Positions 1 through 10,829 of a stretch of 64,000 nt of DNA are shown here, piece by piece. The notes under the pieces are model-generated. The model was not told the origin of the DNA. It made no database searches and saw only the letters and a list, made by a program, of their open reading frames with translations. Source of the DNA: Cannabis sativa (lineage: Eukaryota > Streptophyta > Magnoliopsida > Rosales > Cannabaceae); assembly GCF_029168945.1 (NCBI RefSeq), contig NC_083603.1, positions 43,276,396 through 43,340,395 of the forward strand. Direction: 5' to 3'. How positions within the stretch are numbered: the first letter of the stretch is position 1; every line of letters begins with the position of its first letter. Position numbers and translations under genes: made by a program.

Positions 1-99
1 AATAAAAGATAACAAGCCTAAAAATGCTCCAAATACGATTAAAACTCAATTAAAAATATACTAAATTTAATCTAAAATTAATACTAAAAATAACCTAAC

Positions 100-140
100 A
101 AATTCCCCCAAACTAAGCTTTTACTCGTCCTCGAGTAAAA
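100..140 (-). other. possible polypurine tract / 3' end of a Ty3-gypsy element
   Basis: On the minus strand this reads CTCGAGGACGAGTAAAAGC and then AGTTTGGGGG. A CTCGAGGACGAG motif followed by a G-rich purine run just before the 3' LTR is, from memory, common in plant Ty3-gypsy elements. If that is right, positions 1-100 are the start of an LTR running off the window. It need not belong to the pol remnant at 300-2310, because the integrase C-terminus expected between them is not seen. No second LTR is in view. Confidence 0.35.
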
Positions 141-299
141 CACTAAATAAACATTAAACAAGTCAATCTCCAAAATATGAGAAATGTTCAAGTAGCTTCA
201 ATAACATGATTATGAAAAAAAATTCACTTATGCATATAATCCAGAATTTCAATTCAATTACACTCTTGACAGATTTCAATTTATTTTCATTTACCTCCG

Positions 300-2310
300 T
301 TTGCCGGCTTCATCCTAATGAACGAGTGAACGAAACTTTCTTCCATAAAGAATTTCGTACGGTACCATGCCAATAGTACTTTGATAACTATTGTTATACA
401 AAAACTCGATCAGAGGAAGATACTTGTTCCAAGAACCCTCAAAGTCTAATACACACGCCCATAGCATATCCTCAAGTATTTGAATAGTCCTCTCAGACTG
501 ACCATCAACCTGAGGATGAAAAGTTGTACTGAACTTTAGTTTGGTACCCATTGCTCGTTGCAAACTCTCTCAAAACTTTGATGTAAATTTTGGATCTTAT
601 TCTGAAACGATTGACTTTGGAGCAACATGAAGCCTAACTATTTCCTTGACATATAGATCATCGTACTGATCCACCGTATACGTAGTTCGCAATGGTAAAA
701 AGTGAGCTAACTTTCTATATCGATCCACAATTACCTCGATAGAATTATAAAACCCTACTGTTCTTGGTAATCCAACCACGAAGTCTATGGTTATTTCCTC
801 CCATTTCCACTCAGGAATCTTCAAAAGCTGAAGTAATCTCGCTGGTCTCTGATGTTGTGCCTTGACTTGCTGGCAAGTTAAGCATTTTGACACATACTCC
901 ACAATGTCACCTTTCATACCTAGCCACCAGTATAGGGATTTTACTCGTGATACATCTTAGTCGTTCCCGGGTGTAAGGAATATGGTGTGGTATGAGACTC
1001 GTCTAGAATCTCTTGTCTGATACCTTCATCGGCTGGTACACAAACTTTGTCCTTATATCGTAGCAATACATCTAATGAGATTAAAAAGTCCTTTGTTGAC
1101 CTAGCTTCAAACTTTTCTTTGTACTCCTGTAGTTCGAGGTCACTCTGCTGGGTCATCTTGATTCTTTCTAACAAATCAGACTGTAACATGATATTGGCTA
1201 GTTTTCTCACTACGAATTCAATTCCTGCTCTGGTCATATCCTCAACCAACTTTGGTGAGATTTTCTTCAATTCATAAACTTACTCTAAACCCTTTCAGCT
1301 TAGTGCATTTGTTACCACATTTGCTTTTCCAGGATAGTAGAGAATCTCGCAGTCATAATCCTTAACTAATTATAACCGTCGTTGCTGCCTCATATTAAAA
1401 TCCTTCTGAGTGAAAAAAATACATGAGCTTTTGTGATCTGTGTAGATTTTGCACTTTTTGCCATACATGTAATGGCGCCAAACTTTCAAAGCAAAAACAC
1501 TGCTGCTAACTCAATATCATGGGTGGGATACCGCTGTTCATACTCCTTCAATTGCCTAGATGCATAGGCAATAACTTTTCCACCAAGATACCATCCTTCT
1601 TCATCACATGCCCTAAGAAACTTACTTGGGGTAGCCAAAATTTACACTTCTTGAATTTAGCATACAACTTATGCTCCTGGAGACGTTGCAATATCATCAG
1701 AAGATGTTTTCCATGTGCCTCTTTTGAATCGGAAAAGATCAGAATGTCATCAATGAAGACAATTACAAAATCATCTAAAAAGTCCTTGAACACTCGGTTC
1801 ATTAAGTCCATGAATGCTGCCGAAGCATTTGTTAATCTGAAGGACATCACCAAGAATTCATAGTGTCCATACCGGGTACGAAAAGCTATCTTGGGAATAT
1901 CCTCCTCTCGAATCCTCAACTGGTGATGACTAGATCAAAGATCGATCTTAGAAAAGACGGTCTTTCTCTGCAATTGATCAAACAGATCATCTATCCATGG
2001 CAAAGGATACTTATTCGTTACCGTCAATTTATTTAGCTCTCGGTATTTAATACACACCTGTAAGGTTCCGTCCTTCTTCTTTACAAACAAAACTGGTGCA
2101 CCCAAAGGTGAGGTACTCTATCTTGTAAATTTTAAGTCCAACAGTCCATGTAATTGAACCTTCAACTTTTTTAGCTCTGCAGGTGCCATCCGATATGGAT
2201 CTTTAGATACAGGCTCTACCCTCGGTATCAGATCAATTTCGAAATCAATCTCCCGCTTTGGTGCTAACCCCAGTAGTTCCTCTAGAAAGACATCCAATCC
2301 CAACAATAAC
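300..2310 (-). mobile_element. degenerate Ty3-gypsy retrotransposon pol remnant
   Basis: Minus-strand reading blocks follow gypsy pol order. 2306-2118 resembles the protease-RT junction (DPYRMAPAELKKLKVQL). 1919-1548 is reverse transcriptase with the catalytic FIDDILIFS box and [11 protein letters not shown]. 1270-941 covers the integrase zinc-finger region (SLHPGTTKMY). 917-597 carries LTCQQVKAQHQRPA and the integrase core start (WEEITIDFVVGLPRT). 563-315 is the core end (FHPQVDGQSERTIQILEDML). The blocks are in different frames with stops between them, and the integrase C-terminus, gag and LTRs are absent or outside the window. It is a dead copy; the superfamily call is secure, the clade is not. 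Confidence 0.92.
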
Positions 2311-2559
2311 CCGACATTTGAATGTCAATCCTAACGCCCTGCTATTTCTAAAATTTATAACCATATTTAAGTGACTCTATTGGCCAAATGTCGCATTCTA
2401 CTGTTACCGAGCATAAAACATGAAATTCATAAAAGTTCACATATAACATATATAATGCATCTAGCATTCGAATATATCTCCGTAATTGATAAAATATTTT
2501 TTAAGGCCTATTTCTGACAATAAGCCTTAATTTTTACTAAGAGACACATAATCACATAA

Positions 2560-2780
2560 TATTGAATTGTATTAGGTCGTATTGTATTGTATTGTATTTT
2601 ATGCAATATTTTTATGTAAAACTATATGTGTTATAAACTTTTATGGACACTTAAATATATAATATTTTAGTATAAATTAAAGTTTAACATAGTATTATAT
2701 AAAAATATGATATATAATCCAATTCAATATAATACAATACAATACAATACGACCTAATACGATGTTCCAAACGAGCCCTA
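2560..2780. repeat. fold-back MITE-like element with (ATTGT)n arms
   Basis: The left arm near 2560-2597 (GAATTGTATTAGGTCGTATT, then ATTGT repeats) is the inverse of the right arm near 2719-2762 (ATACAATAC repeats, then GACCTAATAC). The arms enclose about 120 bp of AT-rich sequence, so the single strand would fold into one long hairpin. The right arm is followed by TTCCAAACGAGCCC. Related ATACAATACAATAC stretches lie near 8910-8955 and 41800-41820. No coding capacity; the target duplication was not resolved. Confidence 0.6.
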
Positions 2781-3178
2781 AATCATCTTCTAATTCCTAT
2801 AATTTAACTATGCGATCATTACATTTTATACTGGAATTATTTTACCCTAGTTCGGGAAACCCAAACACTAACCGCCTAGAATGTGTTTCTAAGGCAGGGG
2901 TGAAGCTTGTAAATCTGTGGTGTTCATCTTGATTTACATTTTGTATTTTAGCTTTTAATAATCCTTGTAAATTTATTAGTAAAACAACTAGATTTTACTC
3001 TTTTAGTATATAATAATGAATTGAGAGTTATTGTCTAATCTCTTGAGACTCTTTTACATGTGAGTCACAATTTTAATACTATATGGATTGATTAAGTATG
3101 TTCTTAGACTAGACGATGGTGAGCATTCTTAAAGGTAATTTCTCATCTCATATATTTTTTAGACAAAAAAAAGAAAGA

Positions 3179-3575
3179 CTAATTAGGATTTTTTCTCCCC
3201 GAACTTTGACATGTACCAAATCATGGCCCCTGAACTTTTAAGGTCGTTAAAAATGCCAATTGAACTATTGAGATTGTTGAATTTAAGGACTTTTGTCCAA
3301 TTTTAGTAAAAAAATTCTAACATAGATGAAAGTTCAGGGGGCATGATATAGTACATATTAAAGTTCCAGGAGCATGATTTGGTAGATATCAAAGTCTAGG
3401 GAGCATGATTTAGTACATAAACAATCACTAAAATAGTAAAATTGAATGGAATTAGACAAAAGTCCTTAAATCTAACAATCTCAATAGTTCAGGGGAAATT
3501 TTTAACAGTAAAAAGAATTCAGGAGGCATAATTTAATACATATCAAAATTTATGGGAAAAAAAAATCCTAATTAG
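3179..3575. repeat. 397-bp fold-back MITE
   Basis: The ends CTAATTAGGATTTTTT (3179) and AAAAAATCCTAATTAG (ending 3575) are perfect inverted repeats of 16 bp. Inverted similarity continues inward: TTTGACATGTACCAAATCATG on the left against ATAATTTAATACATATCAAA on the right, and GACTTTTGTCCAATT against AATTAGACAAAAGTCCTTAA. The centre holds short direct repeats of a GGAGCATGATTTGGTA type. No open frame of note. A non-autonomous DNA transposon of unknown superfamily. Confidence 0.75.
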
Positions 3576-3644
3576 CAAAAAAAATTTAAAAAAGCTATTT
3601 TAGAATATAATTTGAAGAGAATAAAAAGTAGTTTAATAATGTAA

Positions 3645-3725
3645 ACATAAGCTTAGCTTAATAGGTTCACATTTTTTCTCACAAAAAGGAGACCCTAGTT
3701 TGAATCCTTATTCCACAATATATAT
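3645..3725 (+). repeat. possible tRNA-derived SINE fragment
   Basis: TAGCTTAATAGGTT resembles a pol III A box and AGTTTGAATCC, about 45 bp on, resembles a B box (GGTTCGAATCC). No poly-A tail or target duplication was found, so this is only a suggestion. A better SINE is at 35543-35650. Confidence 0.3.
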
Positions 3726-3729
3726 GTAA

Positions 3730-4225
3730 TATTTTATAATGCTATTAGCTATTGATGATTACTAAACAAATTTAATTTTAAAAATATTAAACTATTAGAT
3801 TTTGACATAATAAATAATAAAAGAATTTTTTTAATTTTTATGCTTAATTTATCTAATTATATTAAAGAATATTAAAACATTTCTATTTTTATGCTATATC
3901 AAAAAATATATTTATATACAAAATATTTAAATTAAATTCAACTTTTTTTTATCTTTTTTTTTGCCGATTTTTTTCCTAGCCACTAGAAACTTATTTTTCT
4001 TAATATTATCTATTCACAAGTAATACACATTCAAAATATATCCATATTTAAATAAAAAGTATTTTTTTCCTTAAAAAAGTAGTTTTATGATACAAATAAA
4101 AATTATCATTAAATATATCTAAAATAGGAGTCAAGCTTGATATTTTTTCAAAAAATAAAAATCTTATTAAATTTAAATTTTAGTGAAAAAATTAGACATT
4201 TTGTACTCCACCTTTAGATAGAGAG
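3730..4225. other. AT-rich intergenic stretch, nothing recognised
   Basis: Long A/T runs with no sustained frame or recognisable motif. It separates the 2.3-3.6 kb MITE cluster from the tandem repeat in front of the F-box gene. Confidence 0.5.
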
Positions 4226-4227
4226 AA

Positions 4228-4430
4228 CTTTTGTGTTCTTCCTAAATAATTTTTGTATCCTTTATGTGCTGTTGAATTTTTGTGTTCTTCCTAATTAACT
4301 TTTGTGTCCTTATTAAGTGTTTTGAAATTTTTGTGCTCTTCCTAATTAACTTTTTTCCTTTTTTAAGTGTTTTTGAAATTTTTGTGTTCTTCCTAATTAA
4401 CTTTTGTGTTCTCCCTAAGTAAAATACGAC
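4228..4430. repeat. tandem repeat, about 52-bp unit, about 4 copies
   Basis: The phrase TTTTTGTGTTCTTCCTAATT with variants recurs about every 52 bp (near 4230, 4275, 4327, 4378), joined by TTTTGTGTCCTT and AAGTGTTTTGAAA linkers. The repeat leaves an artificial open frame on the minus strand rich in Lys/Ile/Thr. It ends about 30 bp before the proximal promoter elements of the F-box gene. Confidence 0.8.
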
Positions 4431-4458
4431 ACGTTTTGCAAAAAGAAACAAAAATGAA

Positions 4459-4532
4459 CACGTGGATTATAATATGGATTTCATTGTTTGAAACTTGTGC
4501 CACGTGGCTTCCCTAAGGCCCAACTATAAATA
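4459..4532 (+). promoter_or_regulatory. F-box/FIST gene promoter: two G-boxes and TATA box
   Basis: Two CACGTG hexamers lie at 4460-4465 and 4501-4506; the second is inside the 10-bp palindrome GCCACGTGGC, a strong G-box core bound by plant bZIP and bHLH factors. A GGCCCA (site II type on the other strand) lies near 4517, and TATAAATA at 4525-4532, 57 bp before the start codon. The arrangement suggests light-, stress- or ABA-responsive transcription. This is inference from motifs only. Confidence 0.65.
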
Positions 4533-4588
4533 GAGAAGAAATTTGGAGCTGAGAACGACAACAAACCCATTTAACTCAAAAACTAAAA

Positions 4589-7279
4589 ATGGAACCAGAG
4601 CCACCACCACCACCATTCTCCTCTTCCTCATCCAAAAACGACACCAAATTGGCCAAAACGACAGACTTATTCCCATTAACAGACGATCTTCTCCACAAAA
4701 TTCTCTCCAGACTACCGGCGGTGTCGTTTGCTTCGGCTGCTTGCGTCAGCAAGTCCTGGAATCACCTCTGTAACCAGGTCCTCTCTCGTCCCAAGCTCGC
4801 CTCCGCTCTCTCTCTCGATCCTTCTCCAGAGGTAATTGCTTTCTTCCCATTTGCATTTTCTGGGAAAATTTCAAAGCTTTGAGAAAATTTCTTCTTCTTT
4901 TTTTTTTTGTTTGGACATAATTATTGATAGATTGCTGTGAGTGAGGTTGTTGATAAAGTTCTTGCTGAGCCAATTCGACCCCATTTCGTTCTTGCAAGTA
5001 TTGGAAGTGGGTTTCGCTTGTATGACGTTTCCAGACTTGTATGTAATCTTTCGCTTTTGTTTTGTTTGTTTAGTATTTTTCATTTGTTATTTTTTGAAAT
5101 TTTGTTTTTTTTCATTGGTAATGTAGATTTCAAGGAAATTGGGTTCGAAAACACCATTGATTATATCAACTTCTCTTGGAGTAATTGGAAGAGATGCTGT
5201 TACTGATGAAGTTACAGAGGTTCATTTCTTTGTATTTCTTATTTTTGCTTTTGTTGTGAGAGTTTGTTTTTGTTTTTGTTTTCAAGCAAGGGAGAAGTTA
5301 ATAATGTATTTGTTTCATTTGGGGAAAAATAAACAACAAATTTTAGGTTAAGTGGATTAGTTTGGCTGGAGATTTAAGTGATGATGATGGCTCAGTAACT
5401 GCAGAAGATGACAACTTTGGTATAGTTTTAACAGTTGGATTTGTGCCAGGACTAGTAGTTGATGTTGTCCCATTGTTACGGCCAACAAAGGTGACATATT
5501 CTGTGCCTTGAACTCACTGCCAATTTTGTTATTTTTATATTTGAAACTCGTGGTTGTAGCTTTGTTATATGGATTGTTCATTAACTAGCTAAAGAAAAAA
5601 CATGTAAGCTCTTTGTGCATCTTGAACTGAAAATCAATGTTATTGTTTGGTGAAAATTTGGGCTGGCATCAGGAACCTCGAAATGCAATGCTTGAGAAAT
5701 TTGTTACAGACATAAGGGGTTTCTGCTCCTCTGTTTCGGGTGGTCAATCCCCAGTAGGGATTATTGTCTTCGGAGTAAGTTTTTTAGTTGGTTCATTGTC
5801 TGTTCTTGCTAAACATATTTGGTATTGATTGTGTTGCTAAATTCTGACATCATAGATGGAACAGGAAGGGCTTGTTGACATGAAACCAATAGTCAACATT
5901 TTGGGTGAGTTTCTTGCGATTTTCAGTTATCTTTTGTTTATTTTAAATAAGAATTTTCGGAATATGCTTATGGTTACATATTGTTAGGAAAGTTTTGTTC
6001 AATAATGGCATCTCAAAATCAAACCTTTCAGATTATGCTATGCCCAAGGAGACTGTTATTGTGGGTGATGAGAGAGGTCGCTTTTTGTACAAGAGTGGAA
6101 ATGAGTCCCGAAATTTCTGTGGAAGTGCAAAATACTTTACTGATGCAGTAGCTCTTGTATTTGCCAAGGATAGAAACAGGGCTTACGGTATTATAATTAT
6201 GTTCTTCTCGAATAAACTATATGGATTGCTGTTAATACTGCTGTTTTGTTAACTATATTCCTGTTCCTTATACATTCTGGTTCGGTTCGGTGGTAATGAA
6301 CAGGCAATGGAAACATTCAATTCCATGTCGCATTATCCAATGGAGTGACACCAGTTGGCCCACGATACAAGGCAGCTTCTGTTAAAAGGAATTGTTCTGA
6401 TCATTCAACTTGGCTGACGGCGAAATTAGAAGGGCAACAGGCTGTTCTCGATGGGCAAAGAATTTTGAATGATATCAATGATGAGGTATTCTAGCATGAT
6501 TGGTTTTAGGTCTCAGCTAGTATTTATGCTGCACTTTTTGAAAAATTATGCACCTGAAGATAGTAATTATGAGCTTTTGCCCCATCTTTTTGGGGTTCAT
6601 TGACACAGTTGGGGGATCATGCTGGTTCTTCTGATCTGTACATTGGAGTTACGACGAGGAGAAATTGTTCTATCCGATCAGAAAAGCCAAGATTGCTAAC
6701 ATCTTTAGCTTTCCATGGAGTTGTAGAGTAAGCTTATTTTTCCATCTTTACATGTCCTCTTTCTCCTTACCTTTTTTCTTCTTATGTCTTTATATTCTGT
6801 TGCTGATTCATAGCAAAGCAGCTTACTTGACTGTACCATCATTGAATTTTGACATAATCTTGTTTTATAGGGGAGATGAAGAGTATCTTTATGTAAGCGG
6901 TGAAGGTATCAGAACAGGAGATTACTTTCAATTCTACCGTTCGGATCCTGAAGCTGCATTGAGCTCAATCATTAGTGTCACTCAAAAGATACAAAACTTA
7001 AAGCTAGATCAAAACCAGAAGAACAGCTGTTCTCAAATTTTTGGAGGTTTGATTTTCTCATGTTACGGCCGCAGTGAACCCTTCTTTGCAAGCAACGTCG
7101 ACAGTGTCCCATTTCTTGAGAATTTAGCCGAGGTTCCATTCGGTGGAATATTTTGTGGAGGGGAAATTGGGCGTGGCCCTTCGAGCTTGGTTGACGAAGA
7201 TCGGCAAGAAAGTCCTGTCAGCTGCTGTCTGCATGTCTATAGCACTGTTTATCTTGTGATGACATGTACTCCTCCTTAG
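4589..7279 (+). CDS. F-box and FIST-domain protein (At5g63520-like), 10 exons
   Basis: Exons 4589-4831, 4931-5038, 5127-5219, 5347-5490, 5673-5774, 5856-5904, 6032-6187, 6304-6485, 6609-6727 and 6871-7279 have GT-AG borders and compatible phases, giving about 534 residues. Residues about 26-75 are an F-box (LTDDLLHKILSRLPAVSFAS, then CVSKSWNHLC), the SKP1-binding part of an SCF ubiquitin ligase. The middle resembles a FIST N domain (VLASIGSGFRLYD, LIISTSLGVIGRDAV). The last third resembles FIST C (GVTPVGPRYKA, then IFCGGEIGRGP). The F-box presumably docks to SKP1/Cullin while FIST, in bacteria a sensory domain, may bind a small ligand or substrate; the substrate is unknown. The start is the first ATG after the TATA box and precedes the proline/serine-rich leader MEPEPPPPPFSSSSS. 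The gene appears intact. Confidence 0.9.
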
Positions 7280-7310
7280 AATTGCTAGTTACCATTTTGA
7301 ATGATAAGGG

Positions 7311-7341
7311 TTGTGTTGTGTTGTGTTGTGTTGTGTTGTGT
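7311..7341 (+). repeat. (TTGTG)n microsatellite
   Basis: About six uninterrupted TTGTG units, 32 bp after the F-box/FIST stop codon and so probably in its 3' UTR. Confidence 0.9.
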
Positions 7342-7711
7342 GATGTTGGAAATTAATTAGCACATGTCCATGAAGTTGATATTCATGCTGTAATGTTTCT
7401 TCTAATTGGAAATGAAATAAGTGTTTTTGTTTTGTAAAGTGGGACTAAGAGACTGAGTTTTGTGTTCCAAGTGCCATAGAAAATAATGCTCAGTGGTCAT
7501 ACTTCTTAGTCATTGCCAAGTATGTTGTTGTACTAAGGTTGATTAGTCTAAAGTACTCTTTTTTTGTTGTCATATCTTCTCTACATTTCAAAAAACTAGA
7601 TGTATGTAGAAAAAATAAAGTAGGTGTAAATTTGTTTTTGTTTAATCTGTTTAAATAACTATTACTTTAAAATGTTCCTGTTATATATAAAAAATTGAAA
7701 AATGTATAGTG

Positions 7712-8550
7712 CAAGGGGTGCATTGATGCATTTTTTTTTTTTTGTTGAAAAAAGTAATCAAACTTTATTAACCTTCAAATTCTGCTACCACACAGTGTAG
7801 CAAATCAGTTGGGACATCCCTCATATTGAAATTACGATCAGGATATAAACTAACTGTTCTTGTAAATGAATGAGCCACTACGTTTGCTGACCGTTTGACA
7901 AAAAAAATTGAAACATATTTTAAATCAATAAGCAAACGTTTACACTCTTTAATAACCTGACCAAATAAAGAGTTTATCTCAATGGAGCTTCGTATCGCTT
8001 GAACCACCACAAGGCAGTCGGTTTCGAGTACCACAGGCTGCCACCGGTTTTGCTTTATCCAACTAAGTATCTCCCTAACACCAATTGCTTTCGCTAGCTC
8101 CGGCCTAACAGCTCCATGACAGTATCTTATAGCATTGATGCATTGATGCCTTTTTTATTTGTTTATGTATTTGATTTTTTTTTTCATCAAATATATTTTT
8201 TTATAGTTGTCTATATTGTAGTTATTTAAGATATCATGAAATTTTTTTTATAATTATATACGTTGTAGTTATTTTAAATATTTTACAAAATTTTAAAAAG
8301 TTTAGAAAAGTGAAAGTAAGATTCAAACAATTTGTTGTACGCGTAATTTTTTTTTTTTTATTTTATACGCATGTGAAATAAGACTGTTTGAACAATGCTT
8401 TGCATATTGTAAATTATTTTGACTTTTTAAAAATTTATATCTTAAATAACTATAACATACATGAATATGAAAAAAAAATAAAATTAATTTTTTTTAGATG
8501 TCAAAACAGATAAAAAGTGTATCATTGTATTCTTTTTAGGGGTGCATTGT
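7712..8550. mobile_element. MITE copy split by a LINE insertion (same family as 60.6-61.3 kb)
   Basis: The left edge carries AGGGGTGCATTGATGC and the right edge AGGGGTGCATTGTTGAAA. The inner half (8180-8540) matches 60980-61290 closely: GTAGTTATTTAAGATATC, an AAACAATTTG block, TTTTATACGC, TGTTTGAA, CATATTGTAAATTATTT and AACATACATGAATATGAAAA. The halves are partly inverted copies of each other, so it folds back. The LINE fragment at 7732-8131 sits inside it. No coding capacity of its own. Confidence 0.65.
7732..8131 (-). mobile_element. 5'-truncated LINE: RNase H-like C-terminus
   Basis: Read on the minus strand, an open stretch beginning near 8125 contains PELAKAIGVREILSWIKQN, VVLETDCLVVVQAIRSS, then LKYVSIFFVKRSANVVAHSF. 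This is the RNase H-like domain found at the end of plant non-LTR reverse transcriptases and also used by domesticated plant proteins. It stops about 20 bp before a T-run at 7731-7743 (a poly-A tail on the coding strand). GCATTGATGCAT flanks it on both sides (about 7720-7731 and 8132-8143), a likely target-site duplication. Only about 400 bp of a LINE remains. Confidence 0.8.
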
Positions 8551-8725
8551 TGAAAACTAGAAACACCCAAAAACAATTATATAGTTTTTTTCTATAAGAA
8601 ATGTTATTTCAATTAAGAAAGTTATTATTTTTATTGTTCTGAAAAATAAAATTTTTAATAAAATGTAATTTGTATTATTTAATACATATGTAACAAATGA
8701 TTCGTATTATAATATCTACAAAGGA
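8551..8725. other. AT-rich spacer, nothing recognised
   Basis: No frame, RNA-like structure or repeat arm was recognised. Confidence 0.4.
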
Positions 8726-8975
8726 TCTAGGGTCAACCCCAATCTCTTCGACCCAGATTGGACACGGGCTTGGACCGAACTGGACTAAGACCCCGGACCC
8801 GACCCAGAGTTGGTGTTGGGGTCGAGTTTATAAAAAATATATTATAATTTTACACAATTTATTGATATAAGTCAATACCAAATATAATATTGTATTAAAT
8901 AATACTAAGATAATATAATACAATACAATCTAACACAATATACAATACAATACACGTAACAAACGAGTTCTATAT
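8726..8975. repeat. dispersed repeat shared with 41581-41835
   Basis: A GC-rich block of degenerate GACCC/GGGTC words (GGTCAACCCCAATC, GGACCCGACCCAGAGT, GGTGTTGGGGTCGAGTTTAT) is followed by ATTTTACACAATTTATTGA, AAGTCAATACCAAA, TATTAAATAATACTAA and ATACAATACAATC. The same order occurs at 41581-41835, so this is a two-copy dispersed repeat, possibly part of a retroelement LTR. No product. Confidence 0.65.
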
Positions 8976-9231
8976 TATTTATTTGTTGTATTTTTTGGAT
9001 CGTCTTGTGCCATCTTCTTTTGTTGTATGCTTGTTCATTGTTGTGTAAAACTACATATCTAACTATGAGATAACTCATAATTCATTGTTGGTGGGGGTTA
9101 GCATGTGAGAGACATGTATTGTTATATTTGCCCGTGTAGCCCCAATTTTAAGCTGATTTGCTAGTTTGAAATGACACAGAATATTGCACCTACAGTCTAT
9201 TTTTTTTTTTTAGTGTAGCATAATAGTATTT

Positions 9232-9348
9232 TACAATTTATTAATAGCTTATAATATAAAGGTCTTGGATTCGAACACATCACCTTTCTATTTTTCTCAT
9301 CTTTCCCTCACCATTAAGCTAGCCTTAGTAGCTTAACAGGTATAGTCT
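9232..9348 (-). repeat. possible tRNA-derived SINE
   Basis: On the minus strand TAGCTTAATGGTGAGG resembles an A box, and TGTTCGAATCC, about 50 bp downstream, resembles a B box. The ends and target duplication were not resolved. Confidence 0.4.
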
Positions 9349-9349
9349 A

Positions 9350-10490
9350 TTATTAGGAAGTCGAAATCATCAGTTCGTGACATAGAGCATGACATTTTTT
9401 ATGTGAACGATTGTACAAATATATGCATGATTCTCAAATAGTTTCACAGCTTATTTCTTAATAATGTTTAGTAAAAAGTGAACAAAATATAAATACTTCT
9501 AAGAGTTATTCAATCAAACTGATATTCTGTATATTGGAATCATTTCAATACTGTAAAAATATCAATTTTTTATATTCAATTTAACTGTAATTACTAGCAG
9601 CGAAAATTCTCATTTTTAATTTTTTTGTTAAAGTTCTTAAGAAGTGTAATAAGGTGTATCAGGCTTTACATAGTAATCAAATAATTAGATAAAATAAATT
9701 AAGGGTGTGTGTGCTTAATTTAATGTATGTATAGTATAAATTTAAATATGTTCAATAAAATTTTATCGATCAAAGTGTCTTTAATTATATAAATTTTAAA
9801 TTAGAATTTAATTATTTAAATATGATCAATTTAGTTAAATTGATAAAATTTTATTAATTAATTTTAATTTTAAGTTAATAAGTATGCACAATTTCAAAAT
9901 ACAAATAAGTATTATTAAAAATATTAAGTACCATACTTGTTTTTCAAAAAAATACAAAATACCAAATGAGTATATTCCATAAAATGAAATAGTTATAACT
10001 AAAGTTATTTGACACAATAATTATTATTTAATATTATCAAATTCATAATAAATCACAAACAACATAACACCTTGTTGTTGAAATCAGAATATTTTTAGCT
10101 ACATTTTTATTAAGTTATAATATTTTTAGAAAACTAAAATTAATTTGATTTACAAGTATTTATGAATACATGATCATTAGCTAAGAAGCCTTATTGCTAT
10201 TGCTATAAATTTCCATAACATAATCATATGGTCTAAACCCAACTCTTTTTTTTTCCCTTTCCAAAACTTAGTACCTAAAAAGTGCAAATCAAAAGGGTAA
10301 AAAGAATAGCAAGAAACCAGGTCAAACAAAGATATAATTGTGTATGACAATTTGAGAATGAGAAAGAAGTGATGAGACAAAGATGATGATTATGTAATTT
10401 TAAGGTACAAATTCAGTCATGAATGAATATGTGAAAAAATATAAGAAAATCAAGTTCGAAAGAAAAGTGTTAAAGAAAAAGGTCATTAAG
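9350..10490. other. AT-rich intergenic region, nothing recognised
   Basis: No convincing frame. The stretch before 10490 would be the 3' side of the MIR171 transcript unit. Confidence 0.45.
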
Positions 10491-10499
10491 GGAAGAGAA

Positions 10500-10598
10500 A
10501 GCAGTCGAGATATTGGCACGGCTCAATCAAATAAAGATGACCCCAATTTTTAGGGGAGATTTGATTTGATTGAACCATTCCAATATCCCACCATTTTT
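10500..10598 (-). ncRNA. MIR171: MIR171 microRNA precursor
   Basis: The minus strand of 10509-10529 is exactly a miR171 sequence (begins TGATTGAGCCG, ends TGCCAATATC; 21 nt). The other arm, 10567-10589, reads on the minus strand GGGATATTGGAATGGTTCAA. The arms pair as GATATTGG, a partly mismatched seven-base middle with wobble and mismatch positions, then CAATCAAAT, which is the usual miR171/miR171* duplex with the mature strand on the 3' arm. The loop (about 10535-10560) has its own small CCCC/GGGG stem. miR171 directs cleavage of SCARECROW-LIKE (HAM/LOM) GRAS transcription-factor mRNAs that control meristems and branching. The transcript would run leftward from the TATA-like sequence near 10808-10826. 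Confidence 0.93.
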
Positions 10599-10804
10599 AT
10601 CCAAACACAAAAATATGAAATTTAGTAACCAAAACTTGGGAACCAAACAAATTTACCTCTTTGCTTGGTATTTCTATTCTGTCTCAGCACTTAGTATTTC
10701 CCATTCTTTCCTTTGATGTGTGCCTAAATAGTATAGCAAGTTGAATTGAAGCATGTATGAACAAGAAGAATAAAGGAATCATTGAAAATAAGGGCCTTGT
10801 GTGT

Positions 10805-10826
10805 GTATATATATATTTATATAGTT
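10805..10826 (-). promoter_or_regulatory. TATA-like sequence upstream of MIR171
   Basis: A TATATATATATTTATATA tract lies about 210 bp upstream of the hairpin on the minus strand, a plausible distance for a pri-miRNA start. In DNA this AT-rich the assignment is weak. Confidence 0.35.
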
Positions 10827-10829
10827 GGT

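Noticed and set aside
4242..4451. Minus-strand open frame rich in RKNTKI repeats
   Set aside because: Created by the 52-bp tandem repeat in front of the F-box gene; no start context or domain.
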